Positions 1 through 11,314 of a stretch of DNA of 64,000 bases are shown here, piece after piece. Under the pieces are notes generated by a model, which searched no databases, was not told where the DNA came from, and saw only the letters and a program-made list of their open reading frames with translations. How positions within the stretch are numbered: the first letter of the stretch is position 1; each line of letters starts with the position of its first letter. The position numbers were made by a program, and so were the translations under genes. This DNA comes from Phallusia mammillata (lineage: Eukaryota; Chordata; Ascidiacea; Phlebobranchia; Ascidiidae). The stretch is taken from positions 66,839 to 130,838 of the forward strand of contig QLIY01000021.1 of assembly GCA_003260075.1 (NCBI GenBank). Reading direction: 5' to 3'.

Positions 1-231
1 GAGACTTAGACCTTATGCAGGTAAACGGCGATAATTTAACATTTGTATGTTCGTGAATTGTCAGTAGTTAGAATGTTTTCCAAAGTCCAGTTTATAAAAT
101 GTACCTTTGAAAACCTGCCTGCAGAAAACGCAACCAAATTGACGCGCAACCCGATGTCAGAAATCAGCCAAATTGGGCGGGAAAACCGCCACCCTGGCAA
201 CGCTGCTTATAAATCGATTTTATTCTTTTAG
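1..231 (+). other. Intron tail of the reductase gene
   Basis: This is non-coding sequence before the first recognisable exon. It ends in a pyrimidine-rich stretch and an AG at 230-231, the splice acceptor of the exon at 232. The 5' part of the gene lies upstream of the window. No other feature is seen here. Confidence 0.6.
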
Positions 232-2872
232 CTCTTTGAAAAACGAGTTCATGCAATGACTGGTGATGTGGCGTTAGCTGAGCTTGGAATGTCAGAAGAA
301 GATTACACATTTCTTTCTTACGAGGTAAGATTGTCAAATTTTAAAATCTTGACCCTAAAAGAATTAGTGAAAAATTGTTCGTTTTTTCAGATCGATTACG
401 TTATCCACGCAGCAGCTTACGTCAATCTCGTCTACCCCTATGACGCACTAAAGGGTACCAATGTCAAGGGGACGCAAAATGTCTTGCTATTTGCACGGAC
501 GGGACGAATAAAACACGTTCATTACATCAGCACAAATGCCGTGTATCCAAGCAACAAGGTTTTAATAAGTCATTGTTTTGCTCCGTAACTTTTCATTTCA
601 GCACAGAAAATGATTGGCCATTTTGTTATTACAGTAATGATGTCAAAAAATTGGTGTGAGTTACAAATGACTATTATATTTTAGTATTACAATGTAAATT
701 TGATTCTTAGGTTAGCTCGATATAAAAACATTTCATACTACACCCAATGCAGTTCGTTGAGGAAGATAGGTTGAAATATAGTATGGGTGATATACTATCG
801 TAAGTTCTTTTAAACAAATGGACCTTTGTTTCAGACTAATTGCAAGGAGTCACCAGTGCCACATGATACCGCTCTAGCGCTACATAACGGATACTCACAG
901 AGCAAGTGGGTCGCTGAAGGAATCCTGCTCAAAGGATTAGAACAGGGTTTGCCTGTCACCAGGGGGGGGGGATAGGTTTAAATACAGTATGGGTGATACT
1001 ATCGTAAGTGCTTGCATGTAAAGAAATGTAGTTTTGTTTCAGACTAATTGCAAGGAGTCACCAGTGCCACATGACACCGCTCTAGCGCTACCTAACGGAT
1101 ACTCACAGAGCAAGTGGGTCTCTGAAGGAATCCTGCTCAAAGGATTAGAACAGGGTTTGCCTGTCACCATCTACAGAATTGGTAAATTAAAGATTGTTTT
1201 ATGCGGTAGAACAAGTCTAAATTCCAGTGTCTTGAAAGCCGATTTTGTCGCTTGGTAAACAACCAATTAGTGTACGAAGCGAGATGTCGTAATAATCTAC
1301 AATGTTCGTCCAGAATAACGTTCGTGCTGACTCAGCAATATATTGCACTACGACAGTCAATTGAAAATATTAAATTTAACTGTCTTCATTAATTTTAAGG
1401 CAACATTTCGGGGGGGGGGGGCGGTAAATTAAAGATTGTTTTATGCAGTAGAACAAGTCTAAATTCCAGTATCTTGAAAGCCGATTTTGTCGTTTGGTAA
1501 ACAACCAAATGTACGAAGCGAGATGTCGTAATAATCTACAATGTTCGTCCAGAACAGCGTTTAAACTGACTCAGCAAAATATTGCGCTATGATAGTCAAT
1601 TAAAAATATTAAATTTAACTGTCTTCATTAATTTTAAGGCAACATTTCGGGTGATAGTGCAAGGGCTGCTTGGAACCCTAGTGATTTTATTCTCCTTGTG
1701 ATGCGCGCTTCCATAATGACGTCATCGTTTCCTGACGTCACGTGGGACGTAGAAATGACGCCAGTGGACTTCGTGAGCAAGTGCATCGTCAAGTTGTCTC
1801 AAGACTTTCGGTCGTCGGTTCACAAAATTTTTCATGTTGTGCAGCCGGAACGGGTTACAGGAAAGTGAGTGAATTGGATCTTTTCAATAGTTACAAGTTG
1901 GACATGGGGGTTTCGACAATCATGTTGTTATTTTCAAATGATTGCTGAATAGGCCTACAAGTGATACTTTAATTTGGTTTTACATACTCGCGTGGTTTCA
2001 ATTATCATTTAAAACTGTCAAACGATTCTTGAAACGTTATGTTTTACTCGTATACATTAGCTTGTCTGTTTCTCTTGACTGTGAGTTTTCAAAACCCTGA
2101 TATTTATTCGACTTGGTCGTTGTATGTTAGCCAATATGTCACATACTTAATCAGCATAAACTTAGGAACACTATGCACGGACTTGAAAAGTAGTTTAATC
2201 ATAAGGGGGGGGGGGTCAAATGCTTGCTGAATAGGCCTACAAGTGATACTTTGGTTTTACAGACTTGCGTGGTTTTAATTATCATTCAAAACTGTCAAAC
2301 GATTCTTGTAACGTTAAAATCCTGATATTTATTCTACTTGGTCATTGTATGGTAGCCAATACGTCACATAGCCTACTTAATCAGCATAAGATTTGAAAGT
2401 AAAAGCTTTTAAACAAAACTTTACTATTCGAAGGTGGTTGTTCGAGTTTCTATGCAATCAATGTGGTTACGAGTTGGAATTGGTTGCTATGGACGAATGG
2501 TGCCGTAGATTAGAAAACCTGGAAACGACAAGCAAAGTACCAGGTCATCCGGATGTTAAACAAATGTTGGAGAGCATCACCACTACCAGGTATCAAAAAT
2601 ATGCAATTTGGTAATATTTGGCTGGCTTGCATTCTATAATGTTTGGCAGAGATGAATCTTTATTCGAATACAACACAACATTCGACCAGTCAAACTTAAA
2701 CTCGGTTTTATCTACAACCGTTGGGGTGGACGCATACCCGTCAATGAAAACACTGTTTCGGACATATATCAGCCAACTTGTAAAAAATGAAGTACTGCCA
2801 AAACCTCCAACAAGAAAATCAGGTATGTCGCCAGCATTCGCTGCAAAAACAATTGGTTTCACGCTTCGTTAG
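232..2872 (+). CDS. Thioester-reductase domain protein, 3' part (NRPS-like / aminoadipate-reductase type)
   Basis: Six GT-AG exons join in frame: 232-324, 391-558, 1043-1181, 1639-1864, 2434-2589 and 2650-2872. They encode the last 334 residues of a larger protein. The family is the NAD(P)H-dependent reductase (R) domain that releases a phosphopantetheine-bound acyl group as an aldehyde or alcohol. What is seen: the extended-SDR core DYVIHAAAYVN, the strand HYISTNAVYPS, the catalytic pair in GYSQSKW (Tyr and Lys three residues apart), YRIGNISGD, and MTPVDFVSKCIVKLS typical of R domains. The N-terminal Rossmann glycine motif and any adenylation or carrier domains would be upstream. Near-identical partial copies of exon 3 (835-960) and of the last exon (2973-3106) flank G tracts and are probably assembly duplicates. 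The last-exon copies differ at the stop codon. The substrate is unknown. Confidence 0.8.
765..1170 (+). repeat. Duplicated exon 3 around a 10-G tract
   Basis: The intron end plus exon 3 of the reductase appears twice, at about 772-960 and 971-1168, with a G tract at 962-971 between. The copies differ by scattered substitutions and small indels. The first copy stops inside the exon at the G tract. The second runs on to a proper splice donor at 1182. The first copy is probably an allelic contig end. Confidence 0.85.
1180..1650 (+). repeat. Duplicated intron around a G tract (1410-1421)
   Basis: The intron beginning at 1182 is repeated from about 1424. Both copies reach the acceptor and the first bases of the next exon (1398-1409 and 1638-1650). 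The first copy is interrupted by 12 G. Only the second copy continues as a complete exon (1639-1864). Confidence 0.85.
1930..2390 (+). repeat. Duplicated intron around a G tract (2205-2215)
   Basis: Sequence beginning near 1938 (ttgctgaataggcctacaag) recurs from about 2222. The copies differ by small indels. No exon is affected. Confidence 0.75.
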
Positions 2873-3170
2873 TTTTGTAACGCCTCACTGAGTTTGTCAA
2901 TAACAGTCGTGCATGACTGCACAACGTGCTTCGTCACTTGTGTTTGCATTTTGCAAATTGCTTGGGGGGGGGGTATCAGCCAACTTGTAAAAAACGGAGT
3001 ACTGCAAAAACCTCCAACAAGACAATCAGGTATATCGCCAGCATTCGCTGCAAAAACAATTGGTTTCACGCTTCGTTACTTTTGTAACGTCTCGCTGAGT
3101 TTGTAAATAACAGTCATGCATGACTGCACAACGTGCTTTGCCACTTGTGTTTGCATTTTGCAAATTGCTT
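2768..3170 (+). repeat. Duplicated last exon of the reductase around a G tract
   Basis: The terminal coding region and 3' flank occur at 2768-2962 and again at 2973-3170, either side of a G tract at about 2963-2972. In the first copy the frame ends TAG at 2870-2872. In the second the equivalent codon is TAC and the frame runs on to 3106. Confidence 0.85.
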
Positions 3171-3253
3171 TTTTGTCGAAATTCACGTTTCTTTACACGG
3201 ATATTGCTTTCCTAGTAACCTTACGGTTGTAATTTGCTGCAGATTTGAACAAT

Positions 3254-5795
3254 ATGTCTCTAAAGGATCGAGTCGCAGTTGTTACTGGTGCAACAAGTGG
3301 AATTGGTAAAGCAATAGCGTTGCGTCTTGCAGAAGCTGGTGCAAAAGTAAGTGCTGTAGTTTCAGGGCTAATGGGGGGGGGGTGCAGTTGTTACTGGTGC
3401 AACAAGTGGGATTGGTAAAGCAATAGCGCTCCATCTTGCAGAAGCTGGTGCAAAAGTAAGTGCTGTAGTTTCAGGGCTAATTATTGTTGGACTGTTTTTA
3501 CCCCTGATGAACGACCAGACAACATTTGCAATATCTCCAAAACTAACATGTCTTGTAAACGGTTCTTACAAATATATTGCTTGTCTGTTTCTTGTGAAAA
3601 TATATACGATGAAATTTGGACAATGCCCTATAGACAGGGACAAGACTATAAAGCTCAATGTTTAACTGTTGATCTGATTGCTGTTTAGTTGCAGTGATTT
3701 TTTTAATAGAACCTGAAAATTTTATGACATATTAACTTCCACTGATTTGTGACAATGAAACTGAAAAATATTGTGCCTCAAAAATTAAAGTAAGCTTCTC
3801 CTCTTTTTAATGTATATTAGGTCTTGTTTGCAATTGTAAATTATGCATTCGAAATCAAAGCAATATTGTTTGCAGGTGTGTATTTCTGGTAGAAATGAAG
3901 CTCGTCTGAATGAAGCAAAAAGTCAATTGGACAAAGTTCATTCTGATAATGCCATGTTTCAATGTGATGTAACCAAGCGAGATCAGGTGCCCCATTTTAT
4001 AAATATCTGATGCAACTGCATGCTAATTGTGTCAAAAGGTTTTTTGCAAAGCCATAGGTTTAAATTTCACCTTTATTGATTTATTTGTTATGATTAAAAG
4101 ATAAAGCAAAAGTCATGTTGTTTGACTGGATTTAGGTGCAGAATTACTGCCCAAAACACCATTATATAGTAATTGTTTAATAAACAGACACAATTAAAAT
4201 CACCCAAGACCACTTTGTAAAGAAAAAAAAATAACTCACGTTTGGCCAAAAACAACTGTGATGTAAATTTTCTATTCAAAGGTTCTAAACCTGATAAAGT
4301 TTGCTGAAACTTCACTGGGACCTGTTGACATTATGGTGAACAACGCTGGTGTAATGTACTACACCCACATGAGCAATGTTATGATGGATGACTGGGACAA
4401 AATGGTGGATATCAACTGCAAGGGTGTAACTAATGGTGTTGGAGCAGTGCTACCTGGAATGCTCAAGAGAGAAAAGGGACATATTGTTAATATTTCTTCA
4501 GATGCAGGACTAAGAGTAAGATGACCTTAAGTGTTTTATGCATCACCTTATCATACTGTGAAGCTTGTTTAGAAATACAGTAAACGTTGGTTAATCCAGA
4601 CCCTTCATGGACCAAAATTTTTTCCAGTTTAGGCAAAGATCTGGATTAATTGATGTCGATTTTTTAAAGCTGTATCACATTAAAAATCATCTGTACCTTG
4701 AGTTGTCCAAATTAGGTGAAGATCCAAAGTTTAAATAAACTGAAGTTTACTGTATTGCACAAATTTGTTTTTGTACTATGGGGGGGGGGGTAGTGTTTGA
4801 TACATCACCCTATCATACTGTGAAGCTCGTTCAGAAATACAGTAAACGTAGGGTAGTCCAGACCCGTCATGGACCAAAATTTTTTCCAGTTTAAGCAAAG
4901 ATCTGGATTAACTGATGTCGATTTTTTAAAGCTGTACCACTTCACAAATCATTTGTACCTTGAGTTGACCAAATTAGGTGAAGATCCACAGTTCAAATAA
5001 ACTGAAGTTTACTGTATTGCACAAATTTGTTTTTGTACTATGAAGAAGTAAATGTCAATTGTTTCATTGGTTTGCAATTGTTTGTTTGTTGTTTTTGTAG
5101 GGTTTCCCTGGTTTAGCTGTATATTCTGGAACCAAGTTTTTTGTCGAGGGTTTTTCACAGGCTTTACGACATGAAGTTATCCCAAAGGGAATCAAAGTGA
5201 CCTGCATTGAACCAGGCGATGTTAAGACAAACTTACTCAGTGTCACAAAAGATGAAGATGTAAGATCTACTTGTTAATCAAGAAGTTGTTGTGTTTTTTA
5301 AAGATAGTTCATTTGCCAGATGATAATGCTTTTCAAGAACATTTTTAGCGATGTTGGCTAACGCGCTGATTAAATGATTTTTCGCTACGTACGTAAGCAC
5401 ATTTTCCTACAGTGGGAAAACATCGTTTTGAAAATGTCAATTTTAAGTAAGGCCCGACCTATGGCTAATGTGTGACAAACGTTATGTTATGTTTACGTAA
5501 AAGAATCCTGGTCAAAATCGCCAATTCGGCAAACTGAAGCCTATAGGAACACTTCTCAGTTTTCATTAAATCGAAGAATTTTTTTTAACCATAAAGCCAC
5601 TGTTTAGAATCGCTGTTGGAATAGTTAACACAATCAATGCTTCATTTTCAGGCGCGAAAACAGTACGACGGAAGCAATTCGGTGCGAATTCTCGATCCCG
5701 ATGACATTGGACGTGCAGTAACATTTGTTGTTTCCCAACCCCGACATGTTGGAATCAACCAACTTCTGATTGAACCCAGAGAAGCCCCGATATAA
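3254..5795 (+). CDS. Short-chain dehydrogenase/reductase, copy 1
   Basis: Five exons (3254-3346, 3876-3986, 4282-4515, 5101-5259, 5652-5795), all joined by phase-0 introns, give 246 aa. The protein is a classical SDR: cofactor motif TGATSGIG near residue 12, NNAG, the catalytic serine in NISSDAG, and YSGTK (catalytic Tyr and Lys). It probably catalyses NAD(P)(H)-dependent oxidation or reduction of a small alcohol or carbonyl. It resembles the YdfG-like/DHRS11-like group, but the substrate cannot be read from sequence. Length is normal for the family. An acceptor-like AG lies 11 nt before the ATG. A partial second copy of exon 1 without its start (3382-3454) follows a G tract and is probably spurious. 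A paralogue lies directly downstream. Confidence 0.9.
3277..3480 (+). repeat. Duplicated exon 1 fragment of SDR copy 1
   Basis: Exon 1 and its splice donor (3277-3371) recur at about 3382-3480, after the G tract at 3373-3381. The second copy lacks the start codon. A few substitutions separate the two. Confidence 0.85.
4528..5043 (+). repeat. Duplicated intron 3 of SDR copy 1 around a G tract
   Basis: About 250 bp of intron occurs at 4528-4779 and at 4791-5043, with a G tract at about 4781-4790 between them. Each copy contains the same pogo/Tigger-like MITE. Divergence is a few percent. Confidence 0.85.
4578..4752. mobile_element. pogo/Tigger-like MITE (two copies, second about 4840-5012)
   Basis: The ends cagtaaac and gtttactg form a short terminal inverted repeat flanked by TA on both sides, as expected for Tc1/mariner-pogo elements. 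The interior reads 'ttaatccagaccc...ggattaa' with no coding potential. The second copy belongs to the duplicated intron. A related degraded element is at 29975-30150. Confidence 0.6.
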
Positions 5796-5910
5796 CATAT
5801 GCTGCTGTTTGTGTACTAGTATGAAATTAATTGTGCATTTAGTTTGGTTTTGGTGCATACCTAGACATAGCAATCTACTTTGTTTAGTAAATTTTTGACG
5901 CAATACTCGC

Positions 5911-5916
5911 AATAAA
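5911..5916 (+). terminator. Poly(A) signal of SDR copy 1
   Basis: AATAAA lies 116 nt after the stop codon. The paralogue has the same hexamer at a similar distance. Confidence 0.6.
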
Positions 5917-6416
5917 CTACTAAATCATTTTTAACACGTCGTGATTTTTATGAGGACTAAAATTAACACAAGGCGGTTGAGCTAACCACCCGCCCACCTG
6001 GACGACGATTTTAATTGGGGAAACTGTATTTGACAACAAAAAAATAATCTAAACAGGCTATACGAAATATGAAAATGCACATTTCGTATTTTGATAGCAC
6101 AGCTGTTAATATTTAAACTAATTAATGGAGAAAACAAGATCGATATGTATATACATCGGATCCTTTATTTTAGACTGGAGAGAAACAATCAGGTTTTTAA
6201 AATTACCTTTATTCGGTATGCTCTATTTTGACATAGGCTATATAAGATTAACCCATATGGATTGAAGAAAACAATAGGCCTGATACCCTAAGTAATAACT
6301 TTCTCCCATTGCTTTACCACCACTGAGGTAGGCTACAAGTATAATTAATCCATTGTAGCGGCGCTACACCACGACGGTATTGCTAGTCATAAAAACTTAT
6401 ACGCCAATGCATTCAA

Positions 6417-6505
<89 letters not shown>

Positions 6506-7184
6506 CTGAAAATACTTTTTTTCTGTTACGTAGTTTTATATGTTTACTTTTCTCCGTAAAGTCCACAATAACCGTGGGCATTAAAGCGAAGAATTTAATA
6601 GATTGAAGCGAAGAATTAATTTCACTACACAGTATTTGCAAAGTCATTTGTATGAATAGCATTTTCAACTTTGAAGTGGTTTTAACAACCTACCAATAGG
6701 ATGGTTGTGCGACATTTGACCAGCTAAATTACACCCGTTGGGTTAAATAAACACTCCTACTCGTGTGGCCAATTAAAAAAATATTACAGGTGGGAAAGAT
6801 CTTAGACCAGCAAAGGTTAACAGGAAAATGGGCTATCTGACACCACTAAGTAGGGACCCTGAACAGGCGCCTGACTAAAAATGATTAGTGCATACGCAAG
6901 GTTTATTCCAAATAATATACGCCAATGCATTCAAGAAACGTTCGCGATAACTGGGTTTTGTTGCGTTTAAGTTCAGGTAAAAACGTATATACGCCTGCAT
7001 GAGCAGTACAGTCTGCAAGCGCATCCTCGTTAAGGTTATCGAACGCGAATATATGGTCAAGTAAACACGGGGTATTATCACTTGTGGGAAAAGGTAGTGT
7101 CGCTCCAAAACGAAGGAACTATAAAGGAAAGATAAAGTTACCGCAAGTGTCTGATGTGCCTCAAAAATAAATACCCGCCAGGTA
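5917..7184. other. Intergenic, with an 87-nt G tract
   Basis: No gene is recognised. A pure G run occupies 6417-6503. The 20 or so bases before it (tacgccaatgcattcaag) recur at about 6909-6935, so the tract again sits at a local duplication. The long proline or glycine reading frames over the tract are not genes. Confidence 0.7.
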
Positions 7185-7345
7185 AACCGCATTCGATGCA
7201 AAACATCTGGTTTCACGCTTTGTTTATTTTATAACGCTTCATTGAGTTTGGCAATAACAGTCATGCATGGTTGAACAACGTGCTTTGTCACTTGTGTTTC
7301 CATGATGCAAATTGCTTTCTTGTTTTAATTTTTGCGGTTGTATTT
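7185..7345 (+). pseudogene. Remnant of the reductase gene 3' end, carried with the SDR duplication
   Basis: This segment resembles the last exon and 3' flank of the reductase gene (about 2825-3180). Shared landmarks are cattcg.tgcaaaa, ggtttcacgct, and gtcatgcatg followed by acaacgtgctttg. It lies just before SDR copy 2, exactly as the reductase tail lies just before SDR copy 1. The reading frame is broken. The inference is that the segmental duplication that made the SDR pair also copied the end of the neighbouring reductase gene. Confidence 0.7.
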
Positions 7346-7363
7346 TTTTCATATTTGAATAAT

Positions 7364-10300
7364 ATGTCTCTGAAGGGCCGAGTCGCAGTTGTTACTGGTG
7401 CAACAAGTGGGATTGGTAAAGCAATAGCGTTCCATCTTGCTGAAGCTGGTGCAAAAGTGAGTGCTGTGTGTTTGGCTTTGGGGCCCTAATGTTTATTGGT
7501 CTGTTACTCTGTTTTCACCCTGGATGAACATACCAATGCCCTGTGGAGGGTTTCAAGCATATAAAGTTCATTGTTGAACTACTGCACTGGTGGCAGTTCT
7601 GTTGTAGTGATTTTCGACAACTAGTAACTTTACAGCAATGGTACGCATAATATTCTGTAACAAAAATACAGTGCAAAGGATTATAACCTTTCAATATTTT
7701 TTTAAATTTTTATTAAGACTTGTTTGCAATTGCTAATTGTGCACTAAATCATAACAATCTTGTTTGCAGGTGTGTATTTCGGGTAGAAATGAAGTTCGTC
7801 TCAATGAAGCAAAAAGTCAATTGGATAAAATCCATTCTGATAATGCCATGTTTCAGTGTGATGTAACCAAACGAGATCAGGTTCCTACTTTTATAAATAT
7901 CTGATGTAACTGCATCTTGAGTCATGCAGACTTTTTCATTGAAAACCTTTAACATACTTTTGACACAAAAATTAGGAACAGTGAAATTTAAATACAACTG
8001 TAATTAAAAATTTTATCCAAAGGTTCTAAACCTGATAAAGTCTGTTGACACTTTACTTGGACCTGTTGACATTATGGTGAACAACGCTGGGGTAAGTTAT
8101 TACACACATATGAGCAATGTTATGATGGATGACTGGGACGAAATGGTGGATATTAACTGCAAAGGTGTAACTAATGGTGTTGGAGCAGTGCTGCCTGGAA
8201 TGCTCAAGAGAGAAAAGGGACATATTGTTAACATTTCTTCAGATGCAGGACTAAAGGTAAGATTAAAATAAAACATTTTGTGTATCAAACTTTTACTATG
8301 AAGCAGCTTCTATGAAAAAGTTTCACAGATTTTTGTACCATCAAGTAGTAGGCAATTGTTTATTATGGGTCCCCTTCCCTGAAGGGGACACATATTGGTT
8401 TTGTCCGTATTTTTTTTTGGGGGGGGGGTTTCCATCTTGCTGAAGCTGGTGCAAAAGTGAGTACTGTGTGTTTGGCTTTGGGGCCCTAATGTTTATTGAT
8501 CTGTTACTCTGTTTTCACCCTGGATGAACATACCAATGCCCTGTGGAGGGTTTCAAGCATATAAAGTTCATTGTTGAACTACTGCACTGGTGGCAGTTCT
8601 GTTGTAGTGATTTTCGACAACTAGTAACTTTACAGCAATGGTACGCATAATATTCTGTAACAAAAATACAGTGCAAAGGATTATAACCTTTCAATATTTT
8701 TTTAAATTTTTATTAAGACTTGTTTGCAATTGCTAATTGTGCACTAAATCATAACAATCTTGTTTGCAGGTGTGTATTTCGGGTAGAAATGAAGTTCGTC
8801 TCAATGAAGCAAAAAGTCAATTGGATAAAATCCATTCTGATAATGCCATGTTTCAGTGTGATGTAACCAAACGAGATCAGGTTCCTACTTTTATAAATAT
8901 CTGATGTAACTGCATCTTGAGTCATGCAGACTTTTTCATTGAAAACCTTTAACATACTTTTGACACAAAAATTAGGAACAGTGAAATTTAAATACAACTG
9001 TAATTAAAAATTTTATCCAAAGGTTCTAAACCTGATAAAGTCTGTTGACACTTTACTTGGACCTGTTGACATTATGGTGAACAACGCTGGGGTAAGTTAT
9101 TACACACATATGAGCAATGTTATGATGGATGACTGGGACGAAATGGTGGATATTAACTGCAAAGGTGTAACTAATGGTGTTGGAGCAGTGCTGCCTGGAA
9201 TGCTCAAGAGAGAAAAGGGACATATTGTTAACATTTCTTCAGATGCAGGACTAAAGGTAAGATTAAAATAAAACATTTTGTGTATCAAACTTTTACTATG
9301 AAGCAGCTTCTATGAAAAAGTTTCACAGATTTTTGTACCATCAAGTAGTAGGCAATTGTTTATTATGGGTCCCCTTCCCTGAAGGGGACACATATTGGTT
9401 TTGTCCGTATTTTTTTTTTCTTTTTTCTTATTTTCTTTTTTTCCGTCTAACGCGGATTTGTTCCCACGTTTTGGTCAAGAAAGAATGGTTCAAACTTTTT
9501 CAAATTTACACACATTACAGATATTGGTCTAAAGATGGTCCATGTGAATTTTGACCCCGTATGACCCAGAGATTCACCCACAGGCCCCCGAAACGTAAAT
9601 GTGTCTAACGCTCGTTTGGTCAAGAAAGACACTGTAGGCAGAAGTACCAAGAGAGTAACTCACTGGTTTACGATAGCGGGAGGGCTCAGCTTGACGTCGG
9701 ACAGACGTTTTACGAGACGTCGTTTCAGTGATTAGAAATCAGCTGTTTTGCACAGCAATGCTATGTCGTTTTATTAAGTTATCACTCACATTTTTAGTTT
9801 TGGCGAAGGTTTTACACCTATGACGTGATTTAAGCCTAATAACCGTGCTTCGGTTTTGTATATGTCAAGAAAAACTTTGTTAATAAAAGTTAAGATGAAA
9901 AAATTAACTTGACTTTTTTGCCAAATAAATGTTTTTTTAAATGCTCGCTGTCAGGTTGGCCGCCGCATGATCACGGGTTACTTAAGGTCAACTAGTCGGT
10001 ATTACAAACACAGCTCAAAACTTTCTTCATAACGTAGCGTTTTTTTAACAATCAATTTAGGAGTCAATACTCAAGGCATGTATAAATTAGGCTTAACAGT
10101 ATTGTTGAACACGAATGACGGCGTGCTATTGAAAACGGTGTCAAAAGGTCAAACAGTCGTTTGGCGTGTGCACCCTGAGAGGTTACTACAGGTCAATGGT
10201 ACTCGTTTTGCGAAACAAAGTTAAATGAAAAACAATTTGTTATGTATACACTTGTAGCAAATTGCTTTTTAATTTAAAGTGTCTGTAACACAACTGTTAC

Positions 10301-11314
10301 AGCTTTCTAAAAAAAATTGCCCGACCTTGGAGGACTATATCTGGGTTAAAGCAAGAGATTAGATTTAAGTCTTTGTTACGTTTTTTTAATGTTTTTGTAA
10401 TTACATGACAATAATAGTGCAAAAAGAATACGAACAATTTTTTTTATTGTTGGGTTAATGCTTTCTAAAAATTTGTCCTTAAGAATGTAAAAATCACCGC
10501 AACATTTGTTTACCGTAAATCCGCACAAACATGCGTGTGGGGACCCATTAGTTTTTGTTTACAAAAACAATCATATGTGTAGATCAAATGATGTGTATAG
10601 TAAATTGGTAAATATCGTATAGAATATATAAAATGGAAGTATATCAGAAAGCCACTCTTCTAGTTTGGTATGCAACTGTTGTTTCTTGTTTTGTAGGGTT
10701 TCCCTGGTCTAGCTGTATATTCTGGAACCAAGTTTTTTGTCGAGGGTTTTTCACAGGCATTACGGCACGAAGTTACCCCCAAGGGAATAAAAGTGACCTG
10801 CATTCAACCAGGCGATGTTAAGACAAACGCACATCTTGTCACAAAGGATGAAGATGTAAGTTCTTCGTAAAAAGTTGATATTCTGGATACAATCAGGGGC
10901 TGCTTGTGCATAGAGGTGCTGCAGCACCCCCTATCTACTTTTCCCAATATTTTTATGCCATAATGTTACAGATTCATTACATATATTTTGATATGCTTGA
11001 TTTTAAAATACAATAAAATTATAAAATACGCATAATTTCCATTACCTTAATCATGTCAATTAAACAAAATTATTCGGCTGAACAAATTTGGCAAACTGAA
11101 ACCTGTACATCACAGTACCTTTTCAGCAATGCAAATAGAATTGTTTTAACCATTAAAAGCAACTTTTCAGGCCCGAAAACAGTATGGCGGAAGCAGTTCC
11201 GTGCAAATTCTGGATCCTGATGATATTGGACGTGCAGTAACATTTGTTGTTTCCCAACCCCGACATGTTGGGATTAACCAACTTCTGATTGAACCCAGAG
11301 AGGCCCCGATATAA
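7364..11314 (+). CDS. Short-chain dehydrogenase/reductase, copy 2
   Basis: Five phase-0 exons (7364-7456, 7770-7880, 8023-8256, 10697-10855, 11171-11314) give 246 aa with the same exon lengths as copy 1. The SDR motifs [19 protein letters not shown] and YSGTK are intact. Differences from copy 1 cluster near the C-terminal substrate loop, for example [11 protein letters not shown] against [11 protein letters not shown]. This may mean a changed substrate preference (inference). Exons 2 and 3 appear a second time at 8770-8880 and 9023-9256, exactly 1,000 bp downstream, after a G tract. Their summed length (345 nt) is divisible by three, so both sets could be spliced in frame, but an assembly artefact is more likely. 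An acceptor just before the ATG is not evident, unlike copy 1. Confidence 0.9.
7430..9418 (+). repeat. Exact 1,000-bp period duplication inside SDR copy 2
   Basis: 7430-8418 and 8430-9418 are almost identical. Single-base differences near 7458/8458 and 7499/8499 were noticed. A T run followed by a G tract at 8419-8428 separates them. The unit holds the end of exon 1, exons 2 and 3, and part of intron 3. Confidence 0.95.
9419..10696 (+). other. Intron 3 of SDR copy 2
   Basis: This is a non-coding stretch, much longer than the matching intron of copy 1. It contains T-rich and low-complexity sequence. No clear transposon ends or further exons are seen. Confidence 0.6.

Noticed and set aside
6387-6668. 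Poly-proline protein (and the poly-glycine/poly-proline frames at 21579-21822)
   Set aside because: They are translations of pure G runs with no homologous or spliced context.
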